64,000 nt of DNA from Collinsella sp. (GTDB taxonomy: Bacteria; Actinomycetota; Coriobacteriia; Coriobacteriales; Coriobacteriaceae), in contig DXZO01000069.1 of the NCBI GenBank assembly GCA_019419625.1, forward strand, positions 1 through 64,000, read 5' to 3'. The position numbers were made by a program, and so were the translations under genes. The number at the start of each line of letters is the position of its first letter. Position 1 is the first letter of the stretch. This document shows, piece by piece, positions 1 through 8,150 of this stretch. The notes below the pieces were generated by a model, which made no database searches, was not told the DNA's origin, and saw only the letters and a program-made list of their open reading frames with translations.

Positions 1-63
1 CCCGCGGACCCCGGGATGCTGAATACTCCGGAATTTGCACGCCCCCCCTGGGGTACCTGTGGG

Positions 64-108
64 CAAAAAGCAACCGCCCCGTCAAAGTATGCATTTGGCG
101 GGGCGGTT
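64..108 (-). terminator. Terminator of the FtsX-type permease
   Basis: AACCGCCCCG (72-81) pairs with CGGGGCGGTT (99-108), and on the minus strand the stem is followed by a T-rich run ending near 64. It lies about 60 bases past the permease stop, so it probably ends that two-gene operon. Bases 1-60 hold nothing I can identify. Confidence 0.7.
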
Positions 109-169
109 TATGCAAAAATGCTGCTGCGGGCGCGTCGGCAGCTCGCTAGAACTTGAATCCCAGGACAGG

Positions 170-2935
170 TTACTCGGCGCTCTTGAGGGCGCCGACCATG
201 TCGATCTTGTTGAGGGTACGATTGGTGGCGAGGTTGACGATAAACGTAAAGCCAAAGGCTAGCAGCACGGATAGCACGTAGCTCAGCGGCTCGACCTCAA
301 CATCAAAATACAGCGACGGCATCTGCAAAATGTAGGTAAAGCTCTCGGCCAGTAAGCCGCCTAGCGGCACGCCCAGCGCGGCGCCAATCGCCGTGAGGAT
401 CAACGTCTCCTTGTTCACGTAATGGTGCACCTCGCCACGGCGGAAGCCCAGCACCTTAATGGTCGCCAGCTCGCGTTCGCGCTCGGAGATGTTCGTGTTG
501 GACAGCGTAAACACCACCACAAACGACAGGCACGCCGCCATAAAGGTCACGAGCACCACGACCGAATTGATAATCGTAAAGTTCGCCTCATAGTTTTCCC
601 AATGCTCGGCCGTGCTCGAAATCGTAAGCCAACCGTCACTCTTAAGATTCTTGCTAAACGCAATCTGGTCGGCCGACGAACCCTTAAGCAGTACAAAGAC
701 GCCGTTAAGACGTGCGCTTCGACCAAACGCGTGCTCATAAGTGCCCTGCGTCATGTAAAGCGTGTTGCCCAGATAGTTAAGCGAGATGTCGCTGACCTTG
801 ACCTTGGCGACGTTGAGCGACGAATCCTGGACGTGAGCCGTATCGCCCGGCTGAATCCCCAGTACCAGCTGTGAACTCTTGCTCAGATACACGTCTCCGT
901 CACGCAAAGACAGTGGTTCTTTGGACTCATCCTCCAGGCGCACGTAATCGCCCAAGTCACCCGTGCGGTCGTCGGGAATCACGATGAGCTGCACGGTCTC
1001 GCTCTTACCGCCAAACGTAAAGGTGACGTTGTCGGTCATAATCGGCAGGGTCGAGGTCACGGTCACGTTGGAATCATTGGCCGCGCTGCGCTCATCCAAT
1101 GCCGCGCACGTCTGCGAAAAATCGTCGGGATTGGCGACCGCCAACAAGTCATAGCGCGTGATATGCCCATACTGTTTGGGCGAAAGCGCCACCGACGTAT
1201 CACGGATGCCCATGCCGCAGATCACGAGCGCCGTGCAGCCGGCGATACCGAAGATGGTCATAAAGGCACGCTTTTTGTAGCGGAACAGGTTACGTGCTGC
1301 CACCTTGTTCAAAAAGCCCATGCGGCGCCAGATAAATCCGATGCGCTCGAGCAGAATGCGCGAGCCGGCACGCGGCGCCTTGGGACGCATGAGCGAGGCT
1401 GGGGTCTCGGCCATCTCGTAGCGGCAGGCGATAATCGTGGCGCCCACCACACCCACGGTAAACAGCGCCACCGAGACGTTTGAGGACACGATATCGTACG
1501 AAAGCAACATCTGGGGCAGCGAGTACATGTCGTCGAACACAGTAAACAAGAACAGCGGTAGTCCCACAAATCCGATGATGTTGCCGAGCACGCCGCCAAT
1601 CAGACACGCCCACAACGAGTAGTCCACGTATTTGGACAGAATGCGCCCACGTGAATAGCCGAGCGCCTTATACAGGCCAATGAGCGTGCGCTCCTCCTCG
1701 ACCATGCGCGTGGCGGTGGTAAGGCTGATGAGTACGGCGACGATAAAGAAGATGAATGGGAAAACCGTGGCGATGGCCTCGATCGAAGAGCTGTCGCTCT
1801 CGACGCTCGAGTAGCTTGCGATGTTACCGCGGTCCTGGATGTACCAGGTGCATTCGCCCAGATCGGAAAGCTCGGCGCGGGCATCGGCAAAATGCTGGTC
1901 GGCGGCGGCGCGGCGCTGGTCCAAGTCGGCCTGAGCCTGGACGCGCTCCTCGCTGCCCTCGGCCATACGGTCGATATTGCCCTGTTCAATCCCAAAGAGC
2001 ATATTCGCCTGACGCTCGGCCGCATCCAAGCTTGCCGGCGTGTCGACCGTCAGCTCCTGAGCGCGCGCCTTCTCACGCTCCTCGCGGATCTTCTCGATAT
2101 TGCCCTTGACTTCGTTGATTTTTGCCACGTAGGCATCCGAATAGGAATTGAGGCTCTTGGCTCCCTCGACGATCACGCGGATCGCGGAGTAGGAAGAAGA
2201 TGTCGCGGCGTCCTCGCTCACATAGAACTTATAGTCCGCCGCCGAAGCAGCGCGAAAGGCGTTGACTGTCGAGTCGGAGCTCACATCGGTAGGATCGAGG
2301 ACCTCGGCCGTAATGGTGTAATCGCCCGCGGCAAACTGATCCTTGGCGCTTTGGTTCGACGAGCTCGCGTCATTGGCGGCAAAACTCACCGTATCGCCGA
2401 GCTTTTTGCCCGAAGCCTTCAGGAACTTCGAAGTCACCGCGACCTCATCGGCGCTCTCGGGCAAATCGCCGTTCACGAGCACCGGCTGATCGATGTTCTC
2501 CTTAGAGAGACTTTGCACGACCACTCGCTCGCGCGTTGTGCCCACGGCGGTGTAGGCGGTCTCGGTGTAGATACCCTCAGCCGTCTCGACGCCGTCGACC
2601 TCTTGGATAGCCGCAAGATCGTCGCGCGTAAGGCCATAGGTCGACTGCACGTTAATGTCATAGACATTCTGCTGGTCAAAATAGGCGTCGACCGAATCGC
2701 ACAGATCCTCGCAGCCCGCCTTAAGACCGCACATCACGCTCACGCCGAGCGCGGTGATAACCACGATGGACAAGAAGCGTTTAAGACTGCCGCGGATTGT
2801 ACGGTAAATGCCACGGCGAAAAACCGTCGGCACCATATCGTTTGAGCTTTGGGCAGTACGGTAGGTCGCGAACTCCCGGTCGCGACCCGCGTGCTCCGTA
2901 TCATGGTTTTGGCTGTTTTGGCGATCTTGGTCCAT
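170..2935 (-). CDS. FtsX-type ABC transporter permease (large)
   Basis: Membrane component of a MacB/FtsX-like ABC exporter, about 921 residues. A first membrane segment lies near residues 53-72. A long extracytoplasmic region follows, including a charged, Ala/Glu/Arg-rich stretch (about 280-380) likely to be coiled coil. Three membrane segments then form the first FtsX domain (about 395-530), and three more near the C-terminus (INSVVVLVTFMAACLSFVVV onward) form the second. This is the usual duplicated permease layout. The ATPase gene ends just upstream, so the two are co-transcribed. I chose ATG at 2935, which leaves a 5-base gap; a GTG at 2947 would overlap the ATPase stop but has no better ribosome site. 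The substrate is unknown. Coiled-coil FtsX proteins of this kind may export lipids or peptides or act on the cell wall. Confidence 0.85.
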   Translation of the reverse strand: MDQDRQNSQNHDTEHAGRDREFATYRTAQSSNDMVPTVFRRGIYRTIRGSLKRFLSIVVITALGVSVMCGLKAGCEDLCDSVDAYFDQQNVYDINVQSTYGLTRDDLAAIQEVDGVETAEGIYTETAYTAVGTTRERVVVQSLSKENIDQPVLVNGDLPESADEVAVTSKFLKASGKKLGDTVSFAANDASSSNQSAKDQFAAGDYTITAEVLDPTDVSSDSTVNAFRAASAADYKFYVSEDAATSSSYSAIRVIVEGAKSLNSYSDAYVAKINEVKGNIEKIREEREKARAQELTVDTPASLDAAERQANMLFGIEQGNIDRMAEGSEERVQAQADLDQRRAAADQHFADARAELSDLGECTWYIQDRGNIASYSSVESDSSSIEAIATVFPFIFFIVAVLISLTTATRMVEEERTLIGLYKALGYSRGRILSKYVDYSLWACLIGGVLGNIIGFVGLPLFLFTVFDDMYSLPQMLLSYDIVSSNVSVALFTVGVVGATIIACRYEMAETPASLMRPKAPRAGSRILLERIGFIWRRMGFLNKVAARNLFRYKKRAFMTIFGIAGCTALVICGMGIRDTSVALSPKQYGHITRYDLLAVANPDDFSQTCAALDERSAANDSNVTVTSTLPIMTDNVTFTFGGKSETVQLIVIPDDRTGDLGDYVRLEDESKEPLSLRDGDVYLSKSSQLVLGIQPGDTAHVQDSSLNVAKVKVSDISLNYLGNTLYMTQGTYEHAFGRSARLNGVFVLLKGSSADQIAFSKNLKSDGWLTISSTAEHWENYEANFTIINSVVVLVTFMAACLSFVVVFTLSNTNISERERELATIKVLGFRRGEVHHYVNKETLILTAIGAALGVPLGGLLAESFTYILQMPSLYFDVEVEPLSYVLSVLLAFGFTFIVNLATNRTLNKIDMVGALKSAE

Positions 2936-2940
2936 GGGCG

Positions 2941-3642
2941 CTACCACTCGATCGTCTCGATCGGCACGGGATTTTGCTGGACCGTCTCGCTCTCCACGCG
3001 GCCACTCTTAAAGCGGATCAGGCGATCGGCCATGGGCGCCAGCGCGGAGTTGTGGGTGATGATAATGACCGTGATGCCTTGCTTGCGGCAGGTATCCTGC
3101 AGCAACTGCAAGATCTGCTTGCCGGTTTTGTAGTCGAGCGCACCCGTGGGCTCGTCGCACAGAAGCAGCTTGGGATTCTTGGCCAGTGCGCGGGCAATGG
3201 ACACGCGCTGCTGTTCGCCGCCCGAAAGCTGCGCGGGGAAGTTGGCGAGGCGCTCGCCCAGGCCAACCTGGCAAAGCGTTTGCTCGGCATCGAGCGAATC
3301 GGGGCAGATTTGCGCCGCAAGCTCAACGTTTTCGAGCGCCGTCAAGTTGGGGACCAGATTGTAGAACTGAAAGACAAAGCCGACGTCGGCGCGGCGGTAT
3401 TCCACGAGCTGCGCCTCGTTGGCAGAGCTCACGTCGCGCCCGTCCACCGTCACGGTGCCGGAGGTCGCCGTATCCATGCCGCCCAGAATGTTGAGCGCCG
3501 TGGTCTTGCCGGCACCCGAAGCACCCAGAATGATGGCGAGCTCGCCGCGCTCGACCGTAAAACTCGCGCCGTCGAGCGCGTGAATGCGGGCGTCGCCCTC
3601 GCCGTATGCTTTGATGACGTCTTTGAATTCGATATAGGCCAT
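2941..3642 (-). CDS. ABC transporter ATP-binding protein (LolD/MacB type)
   Basis: Nucleotide-binding subunit, 233 residues, which powers the permease encoded next to it. Walker A is GASGAGKTT near residue 40, the Q-loop is in [18 protein letters not shown], the signature is [15 protein letters not shown], and Walker B is [12 protein letters not shown], followed by the switch histidine in IIIITHN. This sequence style (YNLVP, EPTGALD) is characteristic of the LolD/MacB/FtsE group that works with FtsX-fold permeases. It is the first gene of the pair, and the permease starts within a few bases of its stop. No regulator is directly attached, although a two-component system lies about 1.2 kb upstream on the same strand. 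Confidence 0.92.
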   Translation of the reverse strand: MAYIEFKDVIKAYGEGDARIHALDGASFTVERGELAIILGASGAGKTTALNILGGMDTATSGTVTVDGRDVSSANEAQLVEYRRADVGFVFQFYNLVPNLTALENVELAAQICPDSLDAEQTLCQVGLGERLANFPAQLSGGEQQRVSIARALAKNPKLLLCDEPTGALDYKTGKQILQLLQDTCRKQGITVIIITHNSALAPMADRLIRFKSGRVESETVQQNPVPIETIEW

Positions 3643-3694
3643 CGATCGGTTCCCATCTGGTCGGATAACTCTTTAGTATTACCCATTTCCCACC

Positions 3695-3737
3695 AACCAA
3701 AAAGGGACAGGTTTATTTTGGCAGGTTTTATATGGGG
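3695..3737 (+). repeat. Dispersed 45-bp repeat, copy 1
   Basis: Contains AAAAAGGGACAGGTTTATTT followed by TGGCAGGTTTTAT and a GGGGAAAC tail. The same unit occurs inverted at 4790-4834 and directly at 29211-29256. It contains the short direct repeat CAGGTTT. It lies between the ATPase start and the GyrI-like gene. Confidence 0.75.
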
Positions 3738-3843
3738 AAACGGCAGCTATAGATGAAGCGCCGGGGAGGCAGAGACATCATCGACGGGGTCAGGCCGACC
3801 GCCAAACACAACGCACGCATCTCTATCTGTCAGCCAAATCATT

Positions 3844-3857
3844 CGAACAGCTGTTCG
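3844..3857 (+). promoter_or_regulatory. LexA (SOS) box in front of the GyrI-like gene
   Basis: CGAACAGCTGTTCG is a perfect 14-bp palindrome matching the Gram-positive LexA box CGAACnnnnGTTCG. A -10-like TATGAT follows at 3862-3867, and the GyrI-like ATG is at 3914. The box would cover the region between the -35 and -10 elements, so LexA binding would block transcription. E. coli sbmC/gyrI is a known LexA target, which makes this site functionally sensible. Confidence 0.65.
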
Positions 3858-3913
3858 TTTCTATGATATGATTCCGCTATCTAAGCAGGCCAATACGCAG
3901 AAAGGCGGCCAAC

Positions 3914-4552
3914 ATGGCGTTCGACTTTAAGAAGGAATGCAAGGAGCTCTACAAACCTGCAAGCAAGCCGAGTATCGTAACTGTCCCGCCTATGAGCTAC
4001 GTTGCCGTTCGCGGAAAGGGCGACCCAAATACCGAAGGTGGCGAGTATCAAAACGCCCTGCCGCTGCTTTACGGCATCGCCTATACCATCAAGATGTCGA
4101 AGAAAGGCTCAAGGAGTATCGAGGGCTATTTCGACTTTGTGGTACCGCCACTCGAGGGTTTCTGGTGGCAAGACTCCCTGAGCGGCAACATCGATTATGT
4201 ACGCAAGGACGATTTCAACTTTATCTCGTGCATCCGCCTGCCCGATTTCGTCACCCGAGATGACTTTGACTGGGCAGTCGCGGAAGCCACGAACAAGAAG
4301 AAACTGGACTTTTCCGCCGTCGAGCTGCTTAAAGTTGACGAGGGTCTCTGCGTTCAATGCATGCACACCGGGCCCTATGACAGCGAGCCGGCAACCGTAG
4401 ACGCTATGCATGAATATACGGCCGAGCAGGGCTATGTCCCCGACTTCTTAGACACCCGTTTACATCACGAAATCTATCTCTGCGATCCACGCAAATGTGC
4501 ACCGGAGAAACTTAAGACTGTGGTTCGTCATCCTATCAAGCGCGCTGAATAG
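3914..4552 (+). CDS. GyrI-like small-molecule-binding domain protein
   Basis: A 212-residue protein of the GyrI-like/YdhP-type family (SHV2/AraC-effector-binding fold). It opens with FDFKKECKELYKPASKPSIV and PMSYVAVRGKGDPN, and ends with the IYLCDPRKCAPEKLKTVVRHPI segment usual in this group. Family members bind small hydrophobic or cationic molecules. The E. coli relative SbmC/GyrI protects DNA gyrase, but most stand-alone members, including this longer type, have no proven function. The start follows AGAAAGGCGGCC. It is monocistronic, transcribed away from the exporter, and carries a LexA-type box at its promoter, so DNA-damage induction is likely. Confidence 0.85.
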   Translation: MAFDFKKECKELYKPASKPSIVTVPPMSYVAVRGKGDPNTEGGEYQNALPLLYGIAYTIKMSKKGSRSIEGYFDFVVPPLEGFWWQDSLSGNIDYVRKDDFNFISCIRLPDFVTRDDFDWAVAEATNKKKLDFSAVELLKVDEGLCVQCMHTGPYDSEPATVDAMHEYTAEQGYVPDFLDTRLHHEIYLCDPRKCAPEKLKTVVRHPIKRAE

Positions 4553-4653
4553 CGTGGGGCGTCATTTCACACGCTAGGTTTTAAGCCAGCCAACCAGCCG
4601 CCTCCTAGGCCGTCCGGTAATTATCTTGACGCGGTCCGTCGCATCTTATATCC

Positions 4654-4711
4654 CCTAGGGGAAATTGCGTCCCGTTCTGAAGCCTCAAACTGGGATGCAG
4701 TTTCCGCTAGG
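4654..4711. repeat. Imperfect palindrome in the 4.55-4.84 kb intergenic region
   Basis: CCTAGGGGAAATTGCGTCCC (4654-4673) pairs with GGGATGCAGTTTCCGCTAGG (4692-4711) at 17 of 20 positions. A related weaker unit with GAGGAAAGTGCGTCCC follows at about 4719. The region between the GyrI-like and kinase genes holds these and the repeat at 4790, and no gene. Confidence 0.55.
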
Positions 4712-4789
4712 CGCCCCAAGAGGAAAGTGCGTCCCACTCCGCAGCGTCACGCCGGGACGTACCCTCAGCCCACAGACTCCTCCGCCGGC

Positions 4790-4834
4790 GTTTCCCCAGA
4801 TAAAACCTGCCAAAATAAACCTGTCCCTTTTTGG
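4790..4834 (-). repeat. Dispersed 45-bp repeat, copy 2
   Basis: Inverted copy of the unit at 3695. It reads GTTTCCCCAGATAAAACC, then TGCCAAAATAAACCTGTCCC on the plus strand. It ends 7 bases before the stop codon of the sensor kinase, and its CAGGTTTTA tail is echoed again at 4835-4842. Confidence 0.75.
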
Positions 4835-4840
4835 CAGGTT

Positions 4841-6202
4841 TTAGAGGCGGACGGTGAAGGTGATCTGGTTGCCGCAGCCGCAGACAGAAGCGCTCCCGCC
4901 ATGGGCTTCGGCGATGGCTCGCACCACGGATAGGCCCACACCCGAGCCGCCCGTCTTGGAGCTGCGCGACACGTCCGCACGATAGAAGCGGTCAAACAAT
5001 CGGTCTAGGTCGCCTTCGGGCAGCTCGTCCACGGCATTCGATACGACAAGCTCGGCGGCGCCCTTACCCTGACCGCGCGAGACAGCGCGCAGGCTCAACT
5101 CAATTACACTGTCCTCGCTCGCATAGCGCGTGGCGTTATCCAGCAGCAACTCAACCACCTGCGCCACCGCGGCAGCATCGGCATGCGCCCGCACGCCACT
5201 CGCGATCGACATCGACAGACGCTTGCCACGCGAAACCGCCACCGATTCAAACGGCGCCGCAGCCTTGTCAACTGCCTCCGAAAGATCGATCGATGTCATG
5301 GTAAAGCCAGCAGAGCCCTCGTCCATGCGAGCTAAAAATACCAGACGCTCCGTGAGCGCCGTCAACCGTGCAACCTGTTCGTGAATGCTCTGTGTCCACT
5401 CGCTCTCGCCGCTCTCGATTTCCTGCACCTCGTTAGCGGCGTCGATCACGGCCAGCGGCGTCTTGATCTCGTGGCTTGCATCGGTAATGAAGCGCTTTTG
5501 CTTGCTGTAGCTCTCGACCATCGGTCGAATCACCGCACCCGAGGCGCCCGCCACAATTGCCAGCACCGCCAGCCAGCCAATGCAACTGATTGCCACGCTC
5601 GCACTCAAAAACGAATGAAAGCTTGCAAGCTCGCGTGAACAGTCGACGAATACATAGGTGGTCTCATCGTCTTGAACGTCAGTCGTATAGCGATAATTGC
5701 CAGAAAAACCCGAGACCCAACCCTTGGAATGCAACTTTGCGGCAATACTGGCGGCGCGCTTGGCGCCCACCGCGGCAATGCGGGCCGTATTGACATCGGC
5801 AACCTGTCCGGCGGCAATCGTCACTGTAAAGTAGCGTGTGTCAAAGGGAGACTCCGCCGTCATGCCTTCGAAGTGCCTGATGCGAACGCCCGCCTGGCTA
5901 TCGCCGGCATCCTTGCCATTGGCGGGATCGGCTTTAGGCTCGTCCCCCCAATCGATACCGTCCTTGCCCGCCAGAATATAGTCCAGGCGAGTGTCAGCCA
6001 TCTTGCAGACATGCGAATAATTGACGATGTTGATGCCAGCGATGATGAGCGTGAGTACCACGGTCACAGCGCCCATGGCAACGAGGATAAACTTGCGACG
6101 CAGGCGGCGGCCCAATGCGTCAACAGAATTAGCCCGCCCCGTACTACTCGAGGCGGCGTGAAACCGCTCCGTTATGCGTTTGCACCACGCGCGCACGCTC
6201 AC
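4841..6202 (-). CDS. Sensor histidine kinase
   Basis: Membrane sensor of a two-component system, 453 residues. TM1 is at about 36-60 (FILVAMGAVTVVLTLIIAGI). An extracytoplasmic domain of about 150 residues follows, then TM2 near 210-235 (WLAVLAIVAGASGAVI). The H-box is ITDASHEIKTPLAVI, with His the phosphorylated residue. The N-box is LLLDNATRYAS, and the ATP-lid motifs are DRLFDRFYRADVSRSSKTGG and GVGLSVVRAIAEAHGG. Its GTG start overlaps the stop of the response-regulator gene by four bases, so the genes are translationally coupled. The signal is unknown. The nearest same-strand candidate target is the FtsX-type ABC pair further downstream. Confidence 0.93.
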   Translation of the reverse strand: MSVRAWCKRITERFHAASSSTGRANSVDALGRRLRRKFILVAMGAVTVVLTLIIAGINIVNYSHVCKMADTRLDYILAGKDGIDWGDEPKADPANGKDAGDSQAGVRIRHFEGMTAESPFDTRYFTVTIAAGQVADVNTARIAAVGAKRAASIAAKLHSKGWVSGFSGNYRYTTDVQDDETTYVFVDCSRELASFHSFLSASVAISCIGWLAVLAIVAGASGAVIRPMVESYSKQKRFITDASHEIKTPLAVIDAANEVQEIESGESEWTQSIHEQVARLTALTERLVFLARMDEGSAGFTMTSIDLSEAVDKAAAPFESVAVSRGKRLSMSIASGVRAHADAAAVAQVVELLLDNATRYASEDSVIELSLRAVSRGQGKGAAELVVSNAVDELPEGDLDRLFDRFYRADVSRSSKTGGSGVGLSVVRAIAEAHGGSASVCGCGNQITFTVRL

Positions 6203-6888
6203 GCCTGCTCGGCCTCCTTGACAACCTCAAGCGAATAGCCCTGGTTACGCGATGCGCGGATGGCAACGTCGGCACCAAGCGCCGTCAGCTTTTTGCGCAG
6301 GTACGAGATATAGACCCACACCACGTTGGCGCCTTCGGGCGCGTCCTCACCCCAAACCTCGAGCATCAGACGCTCGGTGGGCATGCGCGTGCCGGCATTG
6401 CGCATAAAGAGTTCCATAAGCTGAAACTCGCGATTGGCCAGGTGCTCCTCGCCCAAGGGGCCCACGAGCGTGCATGCCGCCGTATCGAGACGCACATTGC
6501 CCACGCTGAGCGTCGTGGCATCAATTGCCGTGGCAGCGCGCGTCATGGCACGAATACGCGCAAGCAATTCCTTGGCGGCAAACGGCTTGGTCAGATAATC
6601 GTTGGCACCGGCATCCAAGCCCTCGACCTTATCGGACACCTCGCTTTTTGCCGTGAGCATGATGATGGGCAGTCGCTTACCGGCGGCACGCGTGCGCTTG
6701 AGCACCTCAATGCCATCCATGCCGGGCATCATGATGTCCAGGATTGCGGCGTCATAATCATTGGCGAGCAGATATTCGAGCGCCGTCAGACCGTCGAGAG
6801 CGGCGTCGACCTCGTAGTCACTATGTTGAAGAATTGCGGTAAGGGCGCGGGAGAGACCGGGTTCGTCCTCGGCAAGCATCAGCTTCAT
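6199..6888 (-). CDS. OmpR/PhoB-family response regulator
   Basis: A 229-residue response regulator. The receiver domain (1-120) has acidic residues EDE at 7-9, the phospho-acceptor Asp in AAILDIMMPGMDG, the conserved Thr/Ser in IIMLTAKSE, and Lys in DYLTKPF. The C-terminal winged helix (about 130-225) contains the family signature LANREFQLMELFMRNAG and VWVYISYLRKKL. It is encoded first, immediately upstream of its kinase with a 4-base overlap. Bases 6889-7116 contain no gene. Confidence 0.94.
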   Translation of the reverse strand: MKLMLAEDEPGLSRALTAILQHSDYEVDAALDGLTALEYLLANDYDAAILDIMMPGMDGIEVLKRTRAAGKRLPIIMLTAKSEVSDKVEGLDAGANDYLTKPFAAKELLARIRAMTRAATAIDATTLSVGNVRLDTAACTLVGPLGEEHLANREFQLMELFMRNAGTRMPTERLMLEVWGEDAPEGANVVWVYISYLRKKLTALGADVAIRASRNQGYSLEVVKEAEQA

Positions 6889-7116
6889 AGTTGTTCCTTT
6901 GGCGCACGGCTATACGGGTTTTGATACTGTCGATGATAGCGCACCGCTAACCGCCTTAGCGCAGCCTTAGCTGCTCAACCTGCGCGTTTTCAAATACGCA
7001 GGATATGGCTTAGCCAAACTTAAGACGCAGACGCCGAGCGCTTGGACGCATGCCGGCCGCGAAAAGACAGCGACTCATCCTTTCGCGGCGTCCTAGTTAT
7101 GCAAAGTGTTCGAGCG

Positions 7117-7695
7117 CTATGCCTCGTACGCGCCCTCAAGCCGCAGCAGCCACTCCTTACGGTCGAGGCCGCCGGCATATCCGTTGAGCGATCCGTCGGC
7201 CGCCACCACGCGATGGCACGGAACGATAATCGAAACAGGGTTGCGAGCGACCGCAGCCCCCACAGCACGGGGAGACACAACGGGATCCTCGTTTCCCGGT
7301 ACACGATGTCGAGCGGCAACACGCTGGGCGATCTCACCATACGTAGCAACCTCGCCGCGCGGAATAGAAAGCAGCTCGCACCAAACTTCACGCTGAAACG
7401 CCGTACCGATCATATGCAATGGCGGCGTAAACCGAGGTTCCTGCCCTGCAAAATAAGCATTCAGCCAAGCCCAGGAACACTCAAGCACCGAAGAGGCCGC
7501 ACCATTTGCCGGACTCACCGAAGACATCCCACTGGTACCAGAAACCGCATCGGCACCTTCAACGTGCTCCGCATCTTCTTTGAGCAGCGTAGAGCCAAAG
7601 TGCCCCTGCCCCTCAAACCAAAGCCCCGTCAGACCGCGGCCATCAGCGGCAAGCAGAATCTCGCCCAAAGGCGAAGCAAACGTCGTCGTGACCAC
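7117..7695 (-). CDS. ogt: Methylated-DNA--protein-cysteine methyltransferase
   Basis: Single-turnover DNA repair protein, 192 residues. It removes alkyl groups from O6-alkylguanine (and O4-alkylthymine) by transferring them to its own cysteine. The active-site motif IIVPCHRVVAADGSLNGYAGG is complete, preceded by the DNA-binding helix FQREVWCELLSIPRGEVATYGEIA. An extra Ser/Gly/Ala-rich insertion of about 30 residues (EHVEGADAVSGTSGM...) lies in the N-terminal half and is not usual for the family. The start is GTG at 7695 with AGGAG six bases upstream. It is followed by no close partner, and the 455-base upstream gap is full of hairpins. Confidence 0.93.
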   Translation of the reverse strand: MVTTTFASPLGEILLAADGRGLTGLWFEGQGHFGSTLLKEDAEHVEGADAVSGTSGMSSVSPANGAASSVLECSWAWLNAYFAGQEPRFTPPLHMIGTAFQREVWCELLSIPRGEVATYGEIAQRVAARHRVPGNEDPVVSPRAVGAAVARNPVSIIVPCHRVVAADGSLNGYAGGLDRKEWLLRLEGAYEA

Positions 7696-7773
7696 CAGCG
7701 GCTCCTTTCAAAACTCCGCTCCATAATACCGCGAATTGTGCAGACAACCCCAATCGACCCCAAAGTCACCCTA

Positions 7774-7905
7774 GGCAGCAGGCGCGAAGCGCCGCAGCTG
7801 CCGCACGACCCCAAAGTCCCCGCAGGCAGCAGGCGCAACGCGCCGCAGCTGCCGGCCGCGCTCCGCAGTCCCCAAAGGCGGCAGGCGCAAAGCGCCGAGG
7901 CCGCC
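7774..7905. repeat. Three tandem 51-52-bp hairpin units
   Basis: Three hairpins at 7774-7802, 7825-7853 and 7877-7905. Each is built as GGCAGC + AGGCGC + three-base loop + GCGCC + GCAGCTGCC. In unit three the outer arms change together to GGCGGC and GCCGCC, so pairing is kept. Each unit follows a CCCCAAAG-like spacer. They lie in the leader region upstream of ogt. Confidence 0.7.
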
Positions 7906-8006
7906 GCCGGGACCAGGGCCCGCAACAACCACGTGCCCCCACATCAGCCCAGCGGCCCCAACCAACAACGACCCCATCGCAGGCCGCTCGCAACAACGTC
8001 ACCGCA

Positions 8007-8136
8007 GGCGGGAGCCGGGCTTAGTTTTCAGAACACTCCGCAGACCAGTGTGGCGCCTTGTCCGCGGCTCCGAAGGAGCAGGACAAGGCGCCACACATGG
8101 TCGAGGACGTTCTGAAAACTAAGCCCGGCCCCCGCC
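8007..8136 (+). repeat. Nested hairpin element E1 (TCCGCA/GAGGAC family)
   Basis: Outer stem: 21 perfect base pairs (8014-8034 with 8109-8129), extended to 28 with one mismatch (8007-8136). The internal loop is ACTCCGCA (8035-8042) opposite GAGGAC (8103-8108). The middle stem GACC(A)/(T)GGTC is followed by a 15-bp inner stem, TGTGGCGCCTTGTCC with GGACAAGGCGCCACA. The apical tip is GCTCC-GAA-GGAGC. It starts 14 bases beyond the asd stop codon. Confidence 0.85.
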
Positions 8137-8150
8137 GGACAGGTCCACCG

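Noticed and set aside
1892..2845. Long plus-strand frame (317 codons) opposite the FtsX permease
   Set aside because: It is a shadow of the high-GC permease gene, with no ribosome site and biased, low-complexity composition.
7042..8115. 357-codon plus-strand frame across ogt and the tandem hairpins
   Set aside because: Arg/Pro/Gln-rich translation of the antisense strand and of repeat DNA; not protein-like.
7774..8136. Possible CRISPR array (regularly spaced palindromic units)
   Set aside because: Only three units, spacing contains repeated rather than unique sequence, and no cas genes are present.
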